Below, one piece after another: positions 54,883 to 64,000 of a DNA stretch of 64,000 nucleotides (its first letter is position 1; each line of letters starts with the position of its first letter). The notes beneath the pieces are model-generated. The model did not search any database. It had not been told where the DNA came from and saw only the letters and a program-made list of their open reading frames with translations. The position numbers were made by a program, and so were the translations under genes. Origin of the DNA: Microbacterium testaceum (GTDB lineage: Bacteria; Actinomycetota; Actinomycetes; Actinomycetales; Microbacteriaceae); assembly GCF_029761935.1 (NCBI RefSeq), contig NZ_CP121699.1, positions 558,001-622,000 on the forward strand, given 5' to 3'.

Positions 54883-57800
54883 GCGCGACGACATCCACTC
54901 CGTCCTCGTCATCGGCTCCGGCCCGATCGTCATCGGTCAGGCCTGCGAGTTCGACTACTCCGGCACCCAGGCGTGCCGCGTGCTGCGCGAAGAGGGCGTG
55001 CGCGTCATCCTCGTCAACTCCAACCCGGCGACGATCATGACCGACCCCGACTTCGCCGACGCGACCTACATCGAGCCGATCACCCCCGAGGTCATCGAAT
55101 CGATCATCGCCAAAGAGAAGCCGGATGCCGTTCTCCCCACGCTCGGCGGACAGACCGCTCTGAACGCGGCGATCCAGCTGCACAAGCGCGGCATCCTCGA
55201 GAAGTACGACGTCGAGCTCATCGGCGCCGACTTCGACGCGATCAACCGCGGTGAGGATCGCCAGATCTTCAAGGAGCTCGTGCTGGAAGCGGGCGCCGAT
55301 GTCGCGGCATCCGTCATCTGCCACTCGATGGACGAGTTGCTCGCCGGGGCCGAGAAGCTCGGCTACCCGCTGGTCGTGCGTCCGTCGTTCACCATGGGCG
55401 GCCTGGGTTCGGGCTTCGCGTACGACGAGGCCGACCTGCGTCGCATCGGCGGGGCGGGCCTGCACGACTCGCCCACGAACGAGGTGCTGCTCGAGGAGTC
55501 GATCCTCGGGTGGAAGGAGTACGAGCTCGAGCTCATGCGCGACACCGCCGACAACACGGTGGTCGTCTGCTCGATCGAGAACGTCGACCCGGTCGGCGTG
55601 CACACCGGCGACTCGATCACGGTGGCGCCCGCGCTGACTCTGACCGACCGCGAGTACCAGAAGCTGCGCGACATCGGCATCGACATCATCCGCGCGGTGG
55701 GCGTCGACACGGGTGGCTGCAACATCCAGTTCGCGGTCGATCCGAAGACGGGGCGCATCATCGTCATCGAGATGAACCCGCGCGTCTCGCGTTCGAGCGC
55801 GCTGGCGTCGAAGGCCACCGGCTTCCCGATCGCCAAGATCGCCGCGAAGCTCGCGATCGGCTACCGCCTCGACGAGATCCCGAACGACATCACCAAGGTG
55901 ACCCCGGCGAGCTTCGAGCCCACGCTCGACTACGTCGTGGTCAAGGTGCCGCGCTTCAACTTCGAGAAGTTCCCCGCCGCCGACACCACGCTGACCACCA
56001 CCATGAAGTCGGTCGGCGAGGCGATGGCGATCGGCCGCAACTACACCACGGCCCTGCAGAAGGCGCTGCGCTCGCTCGAGAAGCGCGGGTCGAGCTTCCA
56101 CTGGGGCGAGGAGTCACGCTCGGTCGACGAACTGCTCGAGATCGCGAAGACCCCGACCGACGGCCGTATCGTCGTGCTGCAGCAGGCGCTGCGCAAGGGC
56201 GCGACGCCCGAGCAGGCGTTCGACGCCACGGCGATCGACCCCTGGTTCATCGATCAGATGGTGCTGATCAACGAGGTCGCGGAATTCATCGGCGCGGCCG
56301 AGAGCCTGGATGCCGACACCCTCCGCGTCGCGAAGGAGCACGGTTTCAGCGACGCGCAGATCGCGCAGATCCGCGGGCTCGACGAGACCGAGGTGCGTGA
56401 GAGCCGCTACGCGCTCGACGTGCGCCCGGTCTACAAGACCGTCGACACCTGCGCGGGCGAGTTCCCGGCCCTCACGCCGTACCACTACTCCTCGTACGAC
56501 GCCGAGACCGAGGTCACCCCCTCCGACCGCACGAAGGTCGTCATCATCGGCTCGGGGCCCAACCGCATCGGTCAGGGCGTCGAGTTCGACTACTCGTGCG
56601 TGCACGCCTCGTTCGCCCTGTCGGACGCCGGCTACGAGACCGTCATGGTCAACTGCAACCCCGAGACCGTGTCGACCGACTACGACACCTCCGACCGCCT
56701 GTACTTCGAGCCGCTGACGCTCGAGGACGTGCTCGAGGTGCTGCACGCCGAGAGCCAGTCGGGCACCATCCTCGGTGTCGTCTGCCAGCTCGGCGGCCAG
56801 ACGCCGCTGGGCCTGGCCAAGGGCATCGAGGCCGCCGGCTATACGATCCTCGGCACGAGTCCCGAGGCGATCGACCTCGCCGAGGAGCGCGAACTGTTCT
56901 CGCGCCTGCTCGACGACGCCGGTCTCGTCGCCCCGCGCAACGGCACGGCGATCGACGTCGAGGGCGCCGTGACCGTGGCCGAGGAGATCGGCTACCCCGT
57001 GCTGGTGCGCCCGAGCTTCGTGCTCGGCGGGCGCGGCATGGAGATCGTCTACTCGACCGACGCGCTGCGCGACTACTTCGTGCGCGTCGCCGACCAGGCG
57101 ATCATCGGACCCGGGCTCCCGCTGCTCGTCGACCGCTTCCTCGACGACGCGATCGAGCTCGACGTCGACGCGCTGTTCGATGGCACCGACCTGTACATCG
57201 GCGGCGTCATGGAGCACCTCGAAGAAGCCGGCATCCACTCCGGTGACTCCTCGTGCACCCTCCCGCCCGTGTCGCTCGGTCGCACCGAGGTCGACCGCGT
57301 CCGCGAAGCGACCCTCGCCATCGCGAAGGGCGTGGGCGTGCGCGGCCTGCTGAATGTGCAGTTCGCGATCTCGGCGGGAGTCCTCTACGTCATCGAGGCG
57401 AACCCGCGCGCGAGCCGCACGGTGCCGTTCGTGTCGAAGGCCCTGGGCATCCCTCTCGCCAAGGCCGCCAGCCGCATCATGGCCGGAAACACGATCGCCG
57501 AGCTCATCGCCGAGGGCATGCTGCCCGAGCAGGACGGCTCGCGCGTGCCTCTCGACGCCCCCGTCGCCGTCAAGGAGGCCGTGCTGCCGTTCAAGCGGTT
57601 CCGCACCGCCGACGGGCACACGGTCGACTCGGTCCTCGGACCCGAGATGCGTTCGACCGGTGAGGTCATGGGCATAGACCGCGACTTCCCGACCGCGTTC
57701 GCGAAATCGCAGGAGGCCGCCTACGGCGGCATGCCGATCTCGGGCACCGTGTTCATCTCGGTCGCCGACGCCGACAAGCGCGCCGTGATCCTGCCCGCCC

Positions 57801-58162
57801 ACCGTCTGCAGGAGCTCGGCTTCTCGTTGCTCGCGACCGAGGGCACCGCCGAGATCCTGGCGCGCAACGGCATCCGGGTGAAGGTCGTCGAGAAGTACTC
57901 CGAGACGCAGGGGTCCGACCAGCAGAACGTGGTCGACCTGATCAACGCGGGGGAGATCGACATGATCGTCAACACGCCCTCGGGCGGCACGGCGCGCGCC
58001 GACGGCTACGAGATCCGCGCCGCGGCCGTGGCCGCCGACAAGGCCCTCTTCACCACGATGGCCGTTCTCGGCGCCGCGGTGAGCGCCCTGGGAGCGATGA
58101 AGAACGGCTTCGAGGTGCGCAGCCTGCAGGAGCACGCCTCGGATCGCGCGGGACGCCTGTGA
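54875..58162 (+). CDS. carB: Carbamoyl-phosphate synthase large chain
   Basis: 1095 residues, two homologous ATP-grasp halves. First half: [82 protein letters not shown]. Second half: [59 protein letters not shown]-terminal allosteric MGS domain with [17 protein letters not shown], the UMP-site region. Makes carbamoyl phosphate for pyrimidines and arginine. Confidence 0.98.
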   Translation: MPKRDDIHSVLVIGSGPIVIGQACEFDYSGTQACRVLREEGVRVILVNSNPATIMTDPDFADATYIEPITPEVIESIIAKEKPDAVLPTLGGQTALNAAIQLHKRGILEKYDVELIGADFDAINRGEDRQIFKELVLEAGADVAASVICHSMDELLAGAEKLGYPLVVRPSFTMGGLGSGFAYDEADLRRIGGAGLHDSPTNEVLLEESILGWKEYELELMRDTADNTVVVCSIENVDPVGVHTGDSITVAPALTLTDREYQKLRDIGIDIIRAVGVDTGGCNIQFAVDPKTGRIIVIEMNPRVSRSSALASKATGFPIAKIAAKLAIGYRLDEIPNDITKVTPASFEPTLDYVVVKVPRFNFEKFPAADTTLTTTMKSVGEAMAIGRNYTTALQKALRSLEKRGSSFHWGEESRSVDELLEIAKTPTDGRIVVLQQALRKGATPEQAFDATAIDPWFIDQMVLINEVAEFIGAAESLDADTLRVAKEHGFSDAQIAQIRGLDETEVRESRYALDVRPVYKTVDTCAGEFPALTPYHYSSYDAETEVTPSDRTKVVIIGSGPNRIGQGVEFDYSCVHASFALSDAGYETVMVNCNPETVSTDYDTSDRLYFEPLTLEDVLEVLHAESQSGTILGVVCQLGGQTPLGLAKGIEAAGYTILGTSPEAIDLAEERELFSRLLDDAGLVAPRNGTAIDVEGAVTVAEEIGYPVLVRPSFVLGGRGMEIVYSTDALRDYFVRVADQAIIGPGLPLLVDRFLDDAIELDVDALFDGTDLYIGGVMEHLEEAGIHSGDSSCTLPPVSLGRTEVDRVREATLAIAKGVGVRGLLNVQFAISAGVLYVIEANPRASRTVPFVSKALGIPLAKAASRIMAGNTIAELIAEGMLPEQDGSRVPLDAPVAVKEAVLPFKRFRTADGHTVDSVLGPEMRSTGEVMGIDRDFPTAFAKSQEAAYGGMPISGTVFISVADADKRAVILPAHRLQELGFSLLATEGTAEILARNGIRVKVVEKYSETQGSDQQNVVDLINAGEIDMIVNTPSGGTARADGYEIRAAAVAADKALFTTMAVLGAAVSALGAMKNGFEVRSLQEHASDRAGRL

Positions 58163-59019
58163 GCGAGACGTTCGGTCAGCGGCTCTCCGCCGCCCTCGGC
58201 CTGCACGGCGCTCTGTGCGTCGGCATCGACCCCCACGCCGCACTGCTGTCGGCGTGGGGGCTGGATGCCACCGCCGAGGGCGCGCGGGAGTTCGGCCTGC
58301 GCACCGTCGAGGCCGCCCACGGCCGGGTCGGCGTGGTCAAGCCGCAGGTGGCGTTCTACGAGCGCTACGGCTCCCGCGGTTTCGCGGCGCTCGAAGACGT
58401 GATGGCCGCGGCGCGGGACGCGGGCCTGCTCGTGATCGCCGACGCCAAGCGCGGTGACATCGGCACGACCATGGAGGGCTACGCCCACGCCTGGCTCGCG
58501 CCCGGTTCTCCTCTCGAAGCGGATGCCGTGACCCTGTCGCCCTATCTCGGCGCCGACTCGCTGCGAGAGGCGCTGGCGCTGGCCGTGCACCACGGCAAGG
58601 GCGCGTTCGTGCTGACCGCGACGAGCAACCCCGAAGCCCGGGCTCTGCAGAGCGCGATCGTCGACGACGCCCTCGCGGTGGGCGACCACGAGTTCGTCGC
58701 CGTGCGCGTGGCGCACGACGTCAACCAGGCCAACATCGGCGCCCCCGGGGCGCTCGGTCCGATCGGCGTCGTGGTCGGCGCGACCGTCGACCGCTCGGCG
58801 TTCGGGTTGAGCGACATGGCTCTGGCGGGCATGCCGATCCTCGCTCCCGGCTTCGGCGCGCAGGGGGCCGCGCCCGCCGACCTCCGCCGGTTGTTCGGCT
58901 ACGTGGCATCCGCCGTCGTCGCGAACGAGAGCCGCAGCATCCTCGCGGTCGGACCCGACCGTCTCGCCGCCCGTATCGACGAGCGTGCCGCGCTCTACCG
59001 GGAGTCTTCGAATGGCTGA
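58159..59019 (+). CDS. pyrF: Orotidine 5'-phosphate decarboxylase (long form)
   Basis: 286 residues, the larger PyrF subfamily of actinobacteria. Substrate Asp in [11 protein letters not shown], catalytic [15 protein letters not shown], and phosphate site [10 protein letters not shown] and [11 protein letters not shown]. Final step to UMP. GTG start in a GTGA with the carB stop. Its end overlaps the gmk fusion gene by 8 nt. Confidence 0.96.
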   Translation: MSETFGQRLSAALGLHGALCVGIDPHAALLSAWGLDATAEGAREFGLRTVEAAHGRVGVVKPQVAFYERYGSRGFAALEDVMAAARDAGLLVIADAKRGDIGTTMEGYAHAWLAPGSPLEADAVTLSPYLGADSLREALALAVHHGKGAFVLTATSNPEARALQSAIVDDALAVGDHEFVAVRVAHDVNQANIGAPGALGPIGVVVGATVDRSAFGLSDMALAGMPILAPGFGAQGAAPADLRRLFGYVASAVVANESRSILAVGPDRLAARIDERAALYRESSNG

Positions 59020-59917
59020 AACCCGCCGTCCGCCCGAGGTCGACCGTGCCGCCGCCTCGCGCCGCGCCGTCGAGGCCCGTCGAGAGCGCGCCGCGCTCAA
59101 GCGCGACGTGTCGACGCGCGTGATCTCGCCGCAGGAACTGCTGCGCCGCGGCCTCGCCGACCCGCTGTCGGCGGCCGGGGCGATGCGCGTGACCGAGTTC
59201 CTCACCGCGATCCCCGCGATCGGCGAGAGTAAGCGCGATCGCATCCTCGCCTCCCTGTCGATCTCTCCCGTGAAACGCCTCGGCGGTCTCGGCACGCGGC
59301 AGCGCGACGCCCTGCGGCAGTACCTCGACTCGCGCTGGCCGGAGCCGGGCCCCCGAGAGGGTCGCAGTCGCCTCATCGTGCTCGCCGGCCCCACCGCCGT
59401 CGGCAAGGGGACGGTCGCCGCCCACATCAAAGAGAACTACCCCGAGATCCACCTCTCGGTGTCGGCGACCACCCGATCGCCCCGCCCCGGCGAGGTCGAG
59501 GGGGAGCACTACTACTTCGTCGACGACGCCGAGTTCGACCGTCTGGTCGCGGCGGGGGAGTTGCTGGAGTGGGCCGTCGTGCACAACCAGAACCGCTACG
59601 GCACCCCGCGCGCTCCCATCGAGCGCGTGCTCGCCGAGGGCGGCACGGCACTGCTCGAGATCGACCTCCAGGGCGCGCGCCAGGTGCGCGCGGCCGACCC
59701 GTCGGCGACCCTGGTGTTCCTGCTTCCCCCGAGCTGGGACGAGCTCGTCCAGCGCTTGGTCGGACGGGGGACCGAGGATGCCGAGGAGCGCGCGCGACGC
59801 CTGCGCACGGCCCGCGTCGAACTCGCCGCGCAGAACGAGTTCGACTACCGCGTCGTGAACGACGAGGTGGCTCACGCGGCCGCCCAGGTCGTGGCGCTCG
59901 CCTCGGCGCAGCACTGA
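59012..59917 (+). CDS. gmk: Actinobacterial IHF domain fused to guanylate kinase
   Basis: 301 residues in two parts. Residues 10-100 match the actinobacterial integration host factor: basic N-terminal helix (VEARRERAALKRDV), EFLTAIPAIGESKRDRIL and SPVKRLGGLGTRQRDALRQYL, a helix-two-turn-helix DNA-binding fold. From about residue 118 it is guanylate kinase: P-loop LAGPTAVGKGTVAA, SATTRSPRPGEVEGEHYYFV, LEIDLQGARQVRAADP. In most actinobacteria mihF is a separate gene directly upstream of gmk; here both are one frame. Start ATG 59012 overlaps pyrF. Confidence 0.92.
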   Translation: MAETRRPPEVDRAAASRRAVEARRERAALKRDVSTRVISPQELLRRGLADPLSAAGAMRVTEFLTAIPAIGESKRDRILASLSISPVKRLGGLGTRQRDALRQYLDSRWPEPGPREGRSRLIVLAGPTAVGKGTVAAHIKENYPEIHLSVSATTRSPRPGEVEGEHYYFVDDAEFDRLVAAGELLEWAVVHNQNRYGTPRAPIERVLAEGGTALLEIDLQGARQVRAADPSATLVFLLPPSWDELVQRLVGRGTEDAEERARRLRTARVELAAQNEFDYRVVNDEVAHAAAQVVALASAQH

Positions 59918-59963
59918 TCCGACCCACCCGACGCCCCTCGGCACAGGCCGCGCCGGCGTCGGC

Positions 59964-59978
59964 TAGAATAAGAGGATG
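59964..59978 (+). promoter_or_regulatory. rpoZ promoter with possible leaderless start
   Basis: TAGAAT (59964-59969), six bases, then ATG 59976 in frame with rpoZ. The -10 is close to consensus. Initiation at this ATG would add 19 basic residues (MLRRSSAAS and on) to the omega subunit; otherwise these bases are just the leader. Confidence 0.5.
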
Positions 59979-60032
59979 CTTCGGCGCTCGAGCGCCGCAT
60001 CCACCCCATCCCGCCGAACCAGGAGGTTCCCC

Positions 60033-60287
60033 ATGGCCGGACGTGACAAGGGCATCATCGACCCGCCCATCGACGCTCTGCTCGACAAGGTCGACTCGAA
60101 GTACCAGCTCGTGATCTACGCGTCCAAGCGCGCGCGCCAGATCAACGACTACTACTCCGACCTGCACGAGGGAAACCTCTTCGACAACGTGGGACCGCTG
60201 GTCGACTCCACCGTCGAGGACAAGCCCCTCACGATCGCGCTGCACGAGATCCACGAAGACAAGCTGCGCCTGCGCGCTGCGGAGTGA
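60033..60287 (+). CDS. rpoZ: DNA-directed RNA polymerase omega subunit
   Basis: 84 residues from ATG 60033, which has a full AGGAGG (60021-60026) upstream. Core [33 protein letters not shown] is the beta'-clamping helix region; [20 protein letters not shown] the tail. Omega helps assemble RNA polymerase. A longer, 103-residue form from ATG 59976 is possible. Confidence 0.95.
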   Translation: MAGRDKGIIDPPIDALLDKVDSKYQLVIYASKRARQINDYYSDLHEGNLFDNVGPLVDSTVEDKPLTIALHEIHEDKLRLRAAE

Positions 60288-60329
60288 TCCACAGCCGACG
60301 CATTTCGTGATCTGTTCACAGATGTGACG

Positions 60330-60362
60330 ATGCCCCGGGCGGCCCACCGCCGCCCGGGGCAT
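60330..60362. terminator. 14-bp perfect hairpin between rpoZ and metK
   Basis: ATGCCCCGGGCGGC and its exact complement GCCGCCCGGGGCAT around CCACC. It probably terminates rpoZ; its right arm runs into CATACT (60360-60365), the likely -10 of metK. No U-run. Confidence 0.75.
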
Positions 60363-60403
60363 ACTTGTGCCCGTCCCCAGCCCTCAATCCTCCCGGAGTC
60401 GTC

Positions 60404-61597
60404 TTGACCGACCTGCGCCTGTTCACGTCCGAGTCCGTGACCGAAGGACACCCCGACAAGATCTGCGACCAGATCTCCGACAGCATCCTCGACGCGATCC
60501 TCACCGACGACCCCACCGGTCGCGTGGCCGTCGAGACGCTGGTCACCACCGGTCTCGTGCACGTCGCCGGCGAGGTATCCACCCGCGCCTACGTCGAGAT
60601 CCCCGCGATCGTGCGCGACGTGGTCAACCGCATCGGCTACACCTCGAGCGATACCGGGTTCGACGGCGAGTCGTGCGGGGTGAGCGTGTCGATCGGCGCG
60701 CAGTCGTCCGACATCGCCGCGGGCGTCAACAAGGCGTTCGAGCAGCGCGAGCGCGGCTCCGTCGACCCGCGCGACCTGCAGGGTGCGGGCGACCAGGGCA
60801 TCATGTTCGGTTTCGCGACCAACGAGACCCCGCAGCTCATGCCCATGGCCGCCTGGACCGCTCACCGCATCGCCGAGCGCCTGGCATCCGTACGCAAAGA
60901 CGGCTCGCTGCCGTTCCTGCGTCCCGACGGCAAGACCCAGGTCACGCTTGGCTACGAGGGGCACGTGCCCCGCACGGTCGACTCCGTCGTGCTGTCGACG
61001 CAGCACCACCCCGACATCTCGCAAGAAGACCTGCGCGCCGAGGTGCAGGCCGCGGTCATCGACCCGGTGCTCGCCGAGACGGGGCTCGAACTGCCCGACG
61101 TGAAGTACTACATCAACCCGGCCGGCCCCTTCGTCATCGGCGGTCCCAAGGGCGACGCCGGCCTCACCGGTCGCAAGATCATCATCGACACCTACGGCGG
61201 CGCCTCGCGGCACGGCGGCGGCGCGTTCAGCGGCAAGGACCCGTCCAAGGTCGACCGCTCGGCCGCGTACGCCATGCGCTGGGTCGCGAAGAACGCCGTC
61301 GCCGCGGGTCTCGCGGACCGCCTCGAGGTGCAGATCGCCTACGCGATCGGCAAGGCCAATCCGGTCGGCCTGTACGTCGAGTCGTTCGGCACCGCGCACG
61401 TGGCCGACGACATGATCGTCAAAGCGATCCGCGACGTGTTCGACCTGCGCCCGGCCGCGATCGTCGACCAGCTCGACCTGCTGCGCCCGATCTACGCGCA
61501 GACGGCGACCTACGGCCACTTCGGCCGAGAGCTGCCCGACTTCACCTGGGAGCGCACCGACCGCGTCGACGATCTGCGTACCGCTGCCGGGCTCTGA
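60404..61597 (+). CDS. metK: S-adenosylmethionine synthetase (TTG start)
   Basis: 397 residues. [62 protein letters not shown] and [22 protein letters not shown] are all present. It makes SAM from methionine and ATP. The best start is TTG 60404 with GGAG 5 nt upstream ([10 protein letters not shown]); no ATG or GTG suits. The leader after CATACT is too short and simple for a SAM riboswitch. Confidence 0.95.
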   Translation: MTDLRLFTSESVTEGHPDKICDQISDSILDAILTDDPTGRVAVETLVTTGLVHVAGEVSTRAYVEIPAIVRDVVNRIGYTSSDTGFDGESCGVSVSIGAQSSDIAAGVNKAFEQRERGSVDPRDLQGAGDQGIMFGFATNETPQLMPMAAWTAHRIAERLASVRKDGSLPFLRPDGKTQVTLGYEGHVPRTVDSVVLSTQHHPDISQEDLRAEVQAAVIDPVLAETGLELPDVKYYINPAGPFVIGGPKGDAGLTGRKIIIDTYGGASRHGGGAFSGKDPSKVDRSAAYAMRWVAKNAVAAGLADRLEVQIAYAIGKANPVGLYVESFGTAHVADDMIVKAIRDVFDLRPAAIVDQLDLLRPIYAQTATYGHFGRELPDFTWERTDRVDDLRTAAGL

Positions 61598-61658
61598 GAG
61601 TGCGTGGGGGAGTGCGCCCCGGCGCCACTGACGGCCGCCGCACCCTGGGGAGGATCAC

Positions 61659-63641
61659 GTGAGCGAGCGTCGTGTGGCGCGCGTGCAGCTCGAGTCGCCC
61701 GTCCCGCAGCTCGATCGGCTGTTCGACTACGCCGTTCCGCACCCGCTCGTCGCCGACATCGCACCCGGCGTGCGGGTCAAGGTGCCGTTGCGTTCGGCCG
61801 GTCGCATGATGGACGCCTTCGTCATCGAGGTCGTGCCCGATGACGGCACCGAACGTCCGCTGTCGGCGGTCGAGGCGGTCGTCTCTCCCATGCCCGTGCT
61901 GCCCGAACGCCTCTACGCCCTCGCGCGCCGCGTCGCTGATCGGGCCGCGGGGTCGGTGAGCGACGTGCTGCGCCTGGCGGTCCCCAAACGCATGGTGCGC
62001 GCCGAGAAGGCCTGGGCCGCGGCCCCCGCGCCCACGGCGCACGAGGTCGTCCCGGCGGCGTCCGAACGGGCCGCCGCCCTGCTCGCCCCCTACGCGGGTC
62101 TCGCGGCCGCTCTCGACGCGGGGGAGCGGATCGCCCTCGACGCCCCTCCCCACCCGCATCCCGAGCTCCCACGCGGTGCGTGGGCCGATCTTCTCGCCGC
62201 CGCCGCCGTGCACACCCTCTCCCGCGGGCGCAGCGCCGTCCTCGTGGTTCCCGACTACCGCGACCAGGCACAGCTCCTCGCCGCACTGGGCGAGCTCGTG
62301 AGCCCGGATGCCATCGTGCGCGACGACTCCGACCAGTCCGGTCCCGCACGCTACGCCCAGTACCTGCGCACCCTCGCGCCGGTGCCCTGCATCGTCGTCG
62401 GACGCCGATCGGGTGTTTACGCGCCCGCACACGACACCGGTCTCGTCGCGATCTGGGACGACGGCGACACCCTGCTGGCCGAGCCCCTCGCCCCGGGCGT
62501 GCACGCGCGCGACGCCGCGCTCGTGCGCCAAGAGATCGAGGGCTCCGCCCTGCTCTTCGCGGGACACACGCGGACGACCGACGTGCAGCGCCTGGTCGAC
62601 GTCGGGTACGTCCGCGACATTCCGCAGACGCGGCGGCCGAGCCCCCGTGTGGTCCTGAGCGCCACACGCGAGGGCGAGCAGCGGCAGTCGCGCGTGCCCT
62701 CGTCGGCGTTCGCCGCCGCGCGCGAGGCGTTGCAGAGCGGTCCCGTCCTGGTGCAGGTCGCCCGCCCGGGGTACGCTCCCTCGCTCGTGTGCGCCGACTG
62801 CCGTCGACCCGCGCGCTGCCCGCACTGCGCCGGTCCCCTTCGGGCGGCCCGTCCCGGCGCGACGCCTGTCTGCGCCTGGTGCGGTCGTAGCGCCCACGCC
62901 TGGGCCTGCGGTCACTGCTCGTCGACCAAACTGCGCATGGCGTCGTCGGGAAGCGAGCGCACGGCCGACGAGCTCGGTCGCGCCTTCCCGAACACGCGCG
63001 TGATCGTCGCCGACGGCGCCCATCCCGTCGCCGAGGTCGACGGCGTCCCCGCGCTCGTAATCGCCACCCGGGGCGCCGAACCCCTCGCCCGGGGCGGATA
63101 CCGCGCCGTCATCCTGCTCGACGGCGACCGGATGCTGCAGAACGAGGCCCTCCGCATCGGCGAGCACTGCTTGCGCTGGTGGTCGAACGCCGCCGCCCTG
63201 GCGGCCCCGGGCGCCCCGGTTCACCTCGTGGGCGTCGCAGGTCCCGTCGCGCGCGCTCTGGCGACCTGGACCCAGCCGGCCTACGCCCGTGCCGAACTCG
63301 TCGATCGCGCGCCCCTCCGAATGCCCCCGGCGGTGCGCGTCGCCAGCGTCGACGGACACGCCCGGAGCGTCGATGTCCTGCTGGAGTCATTGCGGGACAG
63401 CGTCCTGGATCTCGACCCGATGGCGATCCTCGGCCCCGTCGACACGTCGACGGACCCCGACACGTCCACCTCGCGCGCCCTGGTGCGCTTCGACTACGCG
63501 CACGGTCGCGCCGTGGCCGAGGCCCTGCGCGCCGGGGTCATCGCCGACGCCCTGCGCGCGCGCAAGTCGCGCAAGGATCGCGGCCCCAGGCCGCGCAGTA
63601 CGCTCAGAGTCCGCCTCGACATCCCCGAGCCCGACCTGTGA
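61659..63641 (+). CDS. priA: PriA-like primosomal protein without helicase motifs
   Basis: 660 residues. The N-terminal DNA-binding part (RVARVQLESPVPQLDRLFDYAVP) and four zinc-binding pairs (CADC, CPHC, CAWC, CGHC, around 385-430) are those of PriA. The helicase core is degenerate: no GxGKT Walker A loop is found where it should be (about residue 150-200), and no DEEH box. Actinobacterial PriA proteins are known to lack ATPase motifs, so this is expected rather than damage. GTG start with GGGGAGG upstream. Confidence 0.9.
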   Translation: MSERRVARVQLESPVPQLDRLFDYAVPHPLVADIAPGVRVKVPLRSAGRMMDAFVIEVVPDDGTERPLSAVEAVVSPMPVLPERLYALARRVADRAAGSVSDVLRLAVPKRMVRAEKAWAAAPAPTAHEVVPAASERAAALLAPYAGLAAALDAGERIALDAPPHPHPELPRGAWADLLAAAAVHTLSRGRSAVLVVPDYRDQAQLLAALGELVSPDAIVRDDSDQSGPARYAQYLRTLAPVPCIVVGRRSGVYAPAHDTGLVAIWDDGDTLLAEPLAPGVHARDAALVRQEIEGSALLFAGHTRTTDVQRLVDVGYVRDIPQTRRPSPRVVLSATREGEQRQSRVPSSAFAAAREALQSGPVLVQVARPGYAPSLVCADCRRPARCPHCAGPLRAARPGATPVCAWCGRSAHAWACGHCSSTKLRMASSGSERTADELGRAFPNTRVIVADGAHPVAEVDGVPALVIATRGAEPLARGGYRAVILLDGDRMLQNEALRIGEHCLRWWSNAAALAAPGAPVHLVGVAGPVARALATWTQPAYARAELVDRAPLRMPPAVRVASVDGHARSVDVLLESLRDSVLDLDPMAILGPVDTSTDPDTSTSRALVRFDYAHGRAVAEALRAGVIADALRARKSRKDRGPRPRSTLRVRLDIPEPDL

Positions 63642-63684
63642 CCGGGTCACGCACCCGTCCGCTTCCCCGAGTCTGAGGAGACCC

Positions 63685-64000
63685 ATGCGCCTCGTCTTCG
63701 CCGGCACACCCGCCGTCGCCGTCCCGTCGCTCCGCGCTCTGGCGGCAGGTCCGCACGAGATCACCGCCGTCATCACCCGAAGCGACGCACCCCTGGGACG
63801 CAAGCGCCTACTGACCCCCTCGCCGATTGCACAGGTCGCCGAAGAGCTCGGCATCCCGGTCCTCAAGGCCGACCGTCTCGACGCCGAGGTGACCGCCCGC
63901 ATCGCGGAACTCGAGCCCGACCTCGGGGTGATCGTCGCGTACGGCGGACTCGTGCGCGAGCCGCTGCTGTCGACGCCCGCGCACGGCTGGATCAATCTGC
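63685..64000 (+). CDS. fmt: Methionyl-tRNA formyltransferase, 5' part
   Basis: Open to the window edge; 105 codons seen. MRLVFAGTPAVAVPSLRAL, then TAVITRSDAPLGRKRLLTPSPIAQVAEELGIPVLKA, and DLGVIVAYGGLVREPLLSTPAHGWINL are the start of the formyltransferase domain; the catalytic region lies beyond the edge. It formylates initiator Met-tRNA. ATG 63685 has TGAGGAG upstream. The normal location behind priA. Confidence 0.95.
   Translation, partial: MRLVFAGTPAVAVPSLRALAAGPHEITAVITRSDAPLGRKRLLTPSPIAQVAEELGIPVLKADRLDAEVTARIAELEPDLGVIVAYGGLVREPLLSTPAHGWINL

Noticed and set aside
60363-60403. SAM riboswitch before metK
   Set aside because: Only about 30 nt of leader remain after the putative -10; no conserved riboswitch core seen.

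Overview
The window is about 70% G+C, densely coded, and starts many genes with GTG. It looks like the chromosome of a high-GC actinobacterium of the family Microbacteriaceae, most likely Microbacterium. The evidence is the gene order (pdxST-yebC-ruvCAB-yajC-secDF-rel; rarA-rpsD-alaS-ruvX-mltG-aroECKBQ-efp-nusB; pyrR-pyrBC-carAB-pyrF-gmk-rpoZ-metK-priA-fmt), a DUF7882-type small protein I know from this family, and a PriA homologue without a P-loop. Nearly all of it is vertically inherited core genome. I see no phage, insertion sequence, CRISPR array or plasmid gene.

Layout. 0-4 kb: sulfurtransferase and SufE on the minus strand, divergent from zapE, then an ammonium channel. 4-6.7 kb: an orphan PemK-like toxin homologue, then a tightly overlapped three-gene cassette (YbaB-like, EspC/WXG-like, large WXG100-like protein) related to type VII secretion. 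6.9-7.5 kb: four tRNA genes (Val-CAC on minus; Gly-GCC, Cys-GCA, Val-GAC on plus). 7.5-12 kb: accessory genes, including an esterase joined in frame to a PPOX flavoprotein. 12-15 kb: thrS, a HIT protein and a lipoprotein. 15.3-19.1 kb: a vitamin B6 island, with salvage kinase and MocR regulator diverging from the de novo pdxST. 19-28 kb: yebC, the Holliday-junction genes ruvCAB, the Sec accessory genes and the stringent-response enzyme. 28-33 kb: DUF349 protein, RarA and ribosomal protein S4, followed by two non-coding tandem-repeat arrays. 33-44.7 kb: alaS, ruvX, mltG, the shikimate genes, efp and nusB. 44.7-50.2 kb: an accessory block (SNF2 ATPase, tautomerase, MBL/Rieske protein). 50.3-64 kb: the pyrimidine operon behind a PyrR RNA site, then an IHF-guanylate kinase fusion, omega subunit, SAM synthetase, PriA and the 5' end of fmt.

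How it works together. Most operons use 1-14 nt overlaps and are probably translationally coupled. A second group of genes has a TAnnnT hexamer exactly 6-7 nt before the start codon, which suggests leaderless transcripts. RNA-level control is visible before pyrR (a PyrR loop covering the Shine-Dalgarno) and plausible before rpsD (a leader with a perfect anti-Shine-Dalgarno octamer).

The observations I rate highest are a strongly over-represented 7-base word (GGATGCC/GGCATCC) that appears to dictate codon choice, the type VII-like cassette, a 37-codon ORF wedged between aroB and an acetyltransferase with a perfect ribosome binding site, the repeat arrays behind rpsD, the S4 leader, and the two protein fusions.
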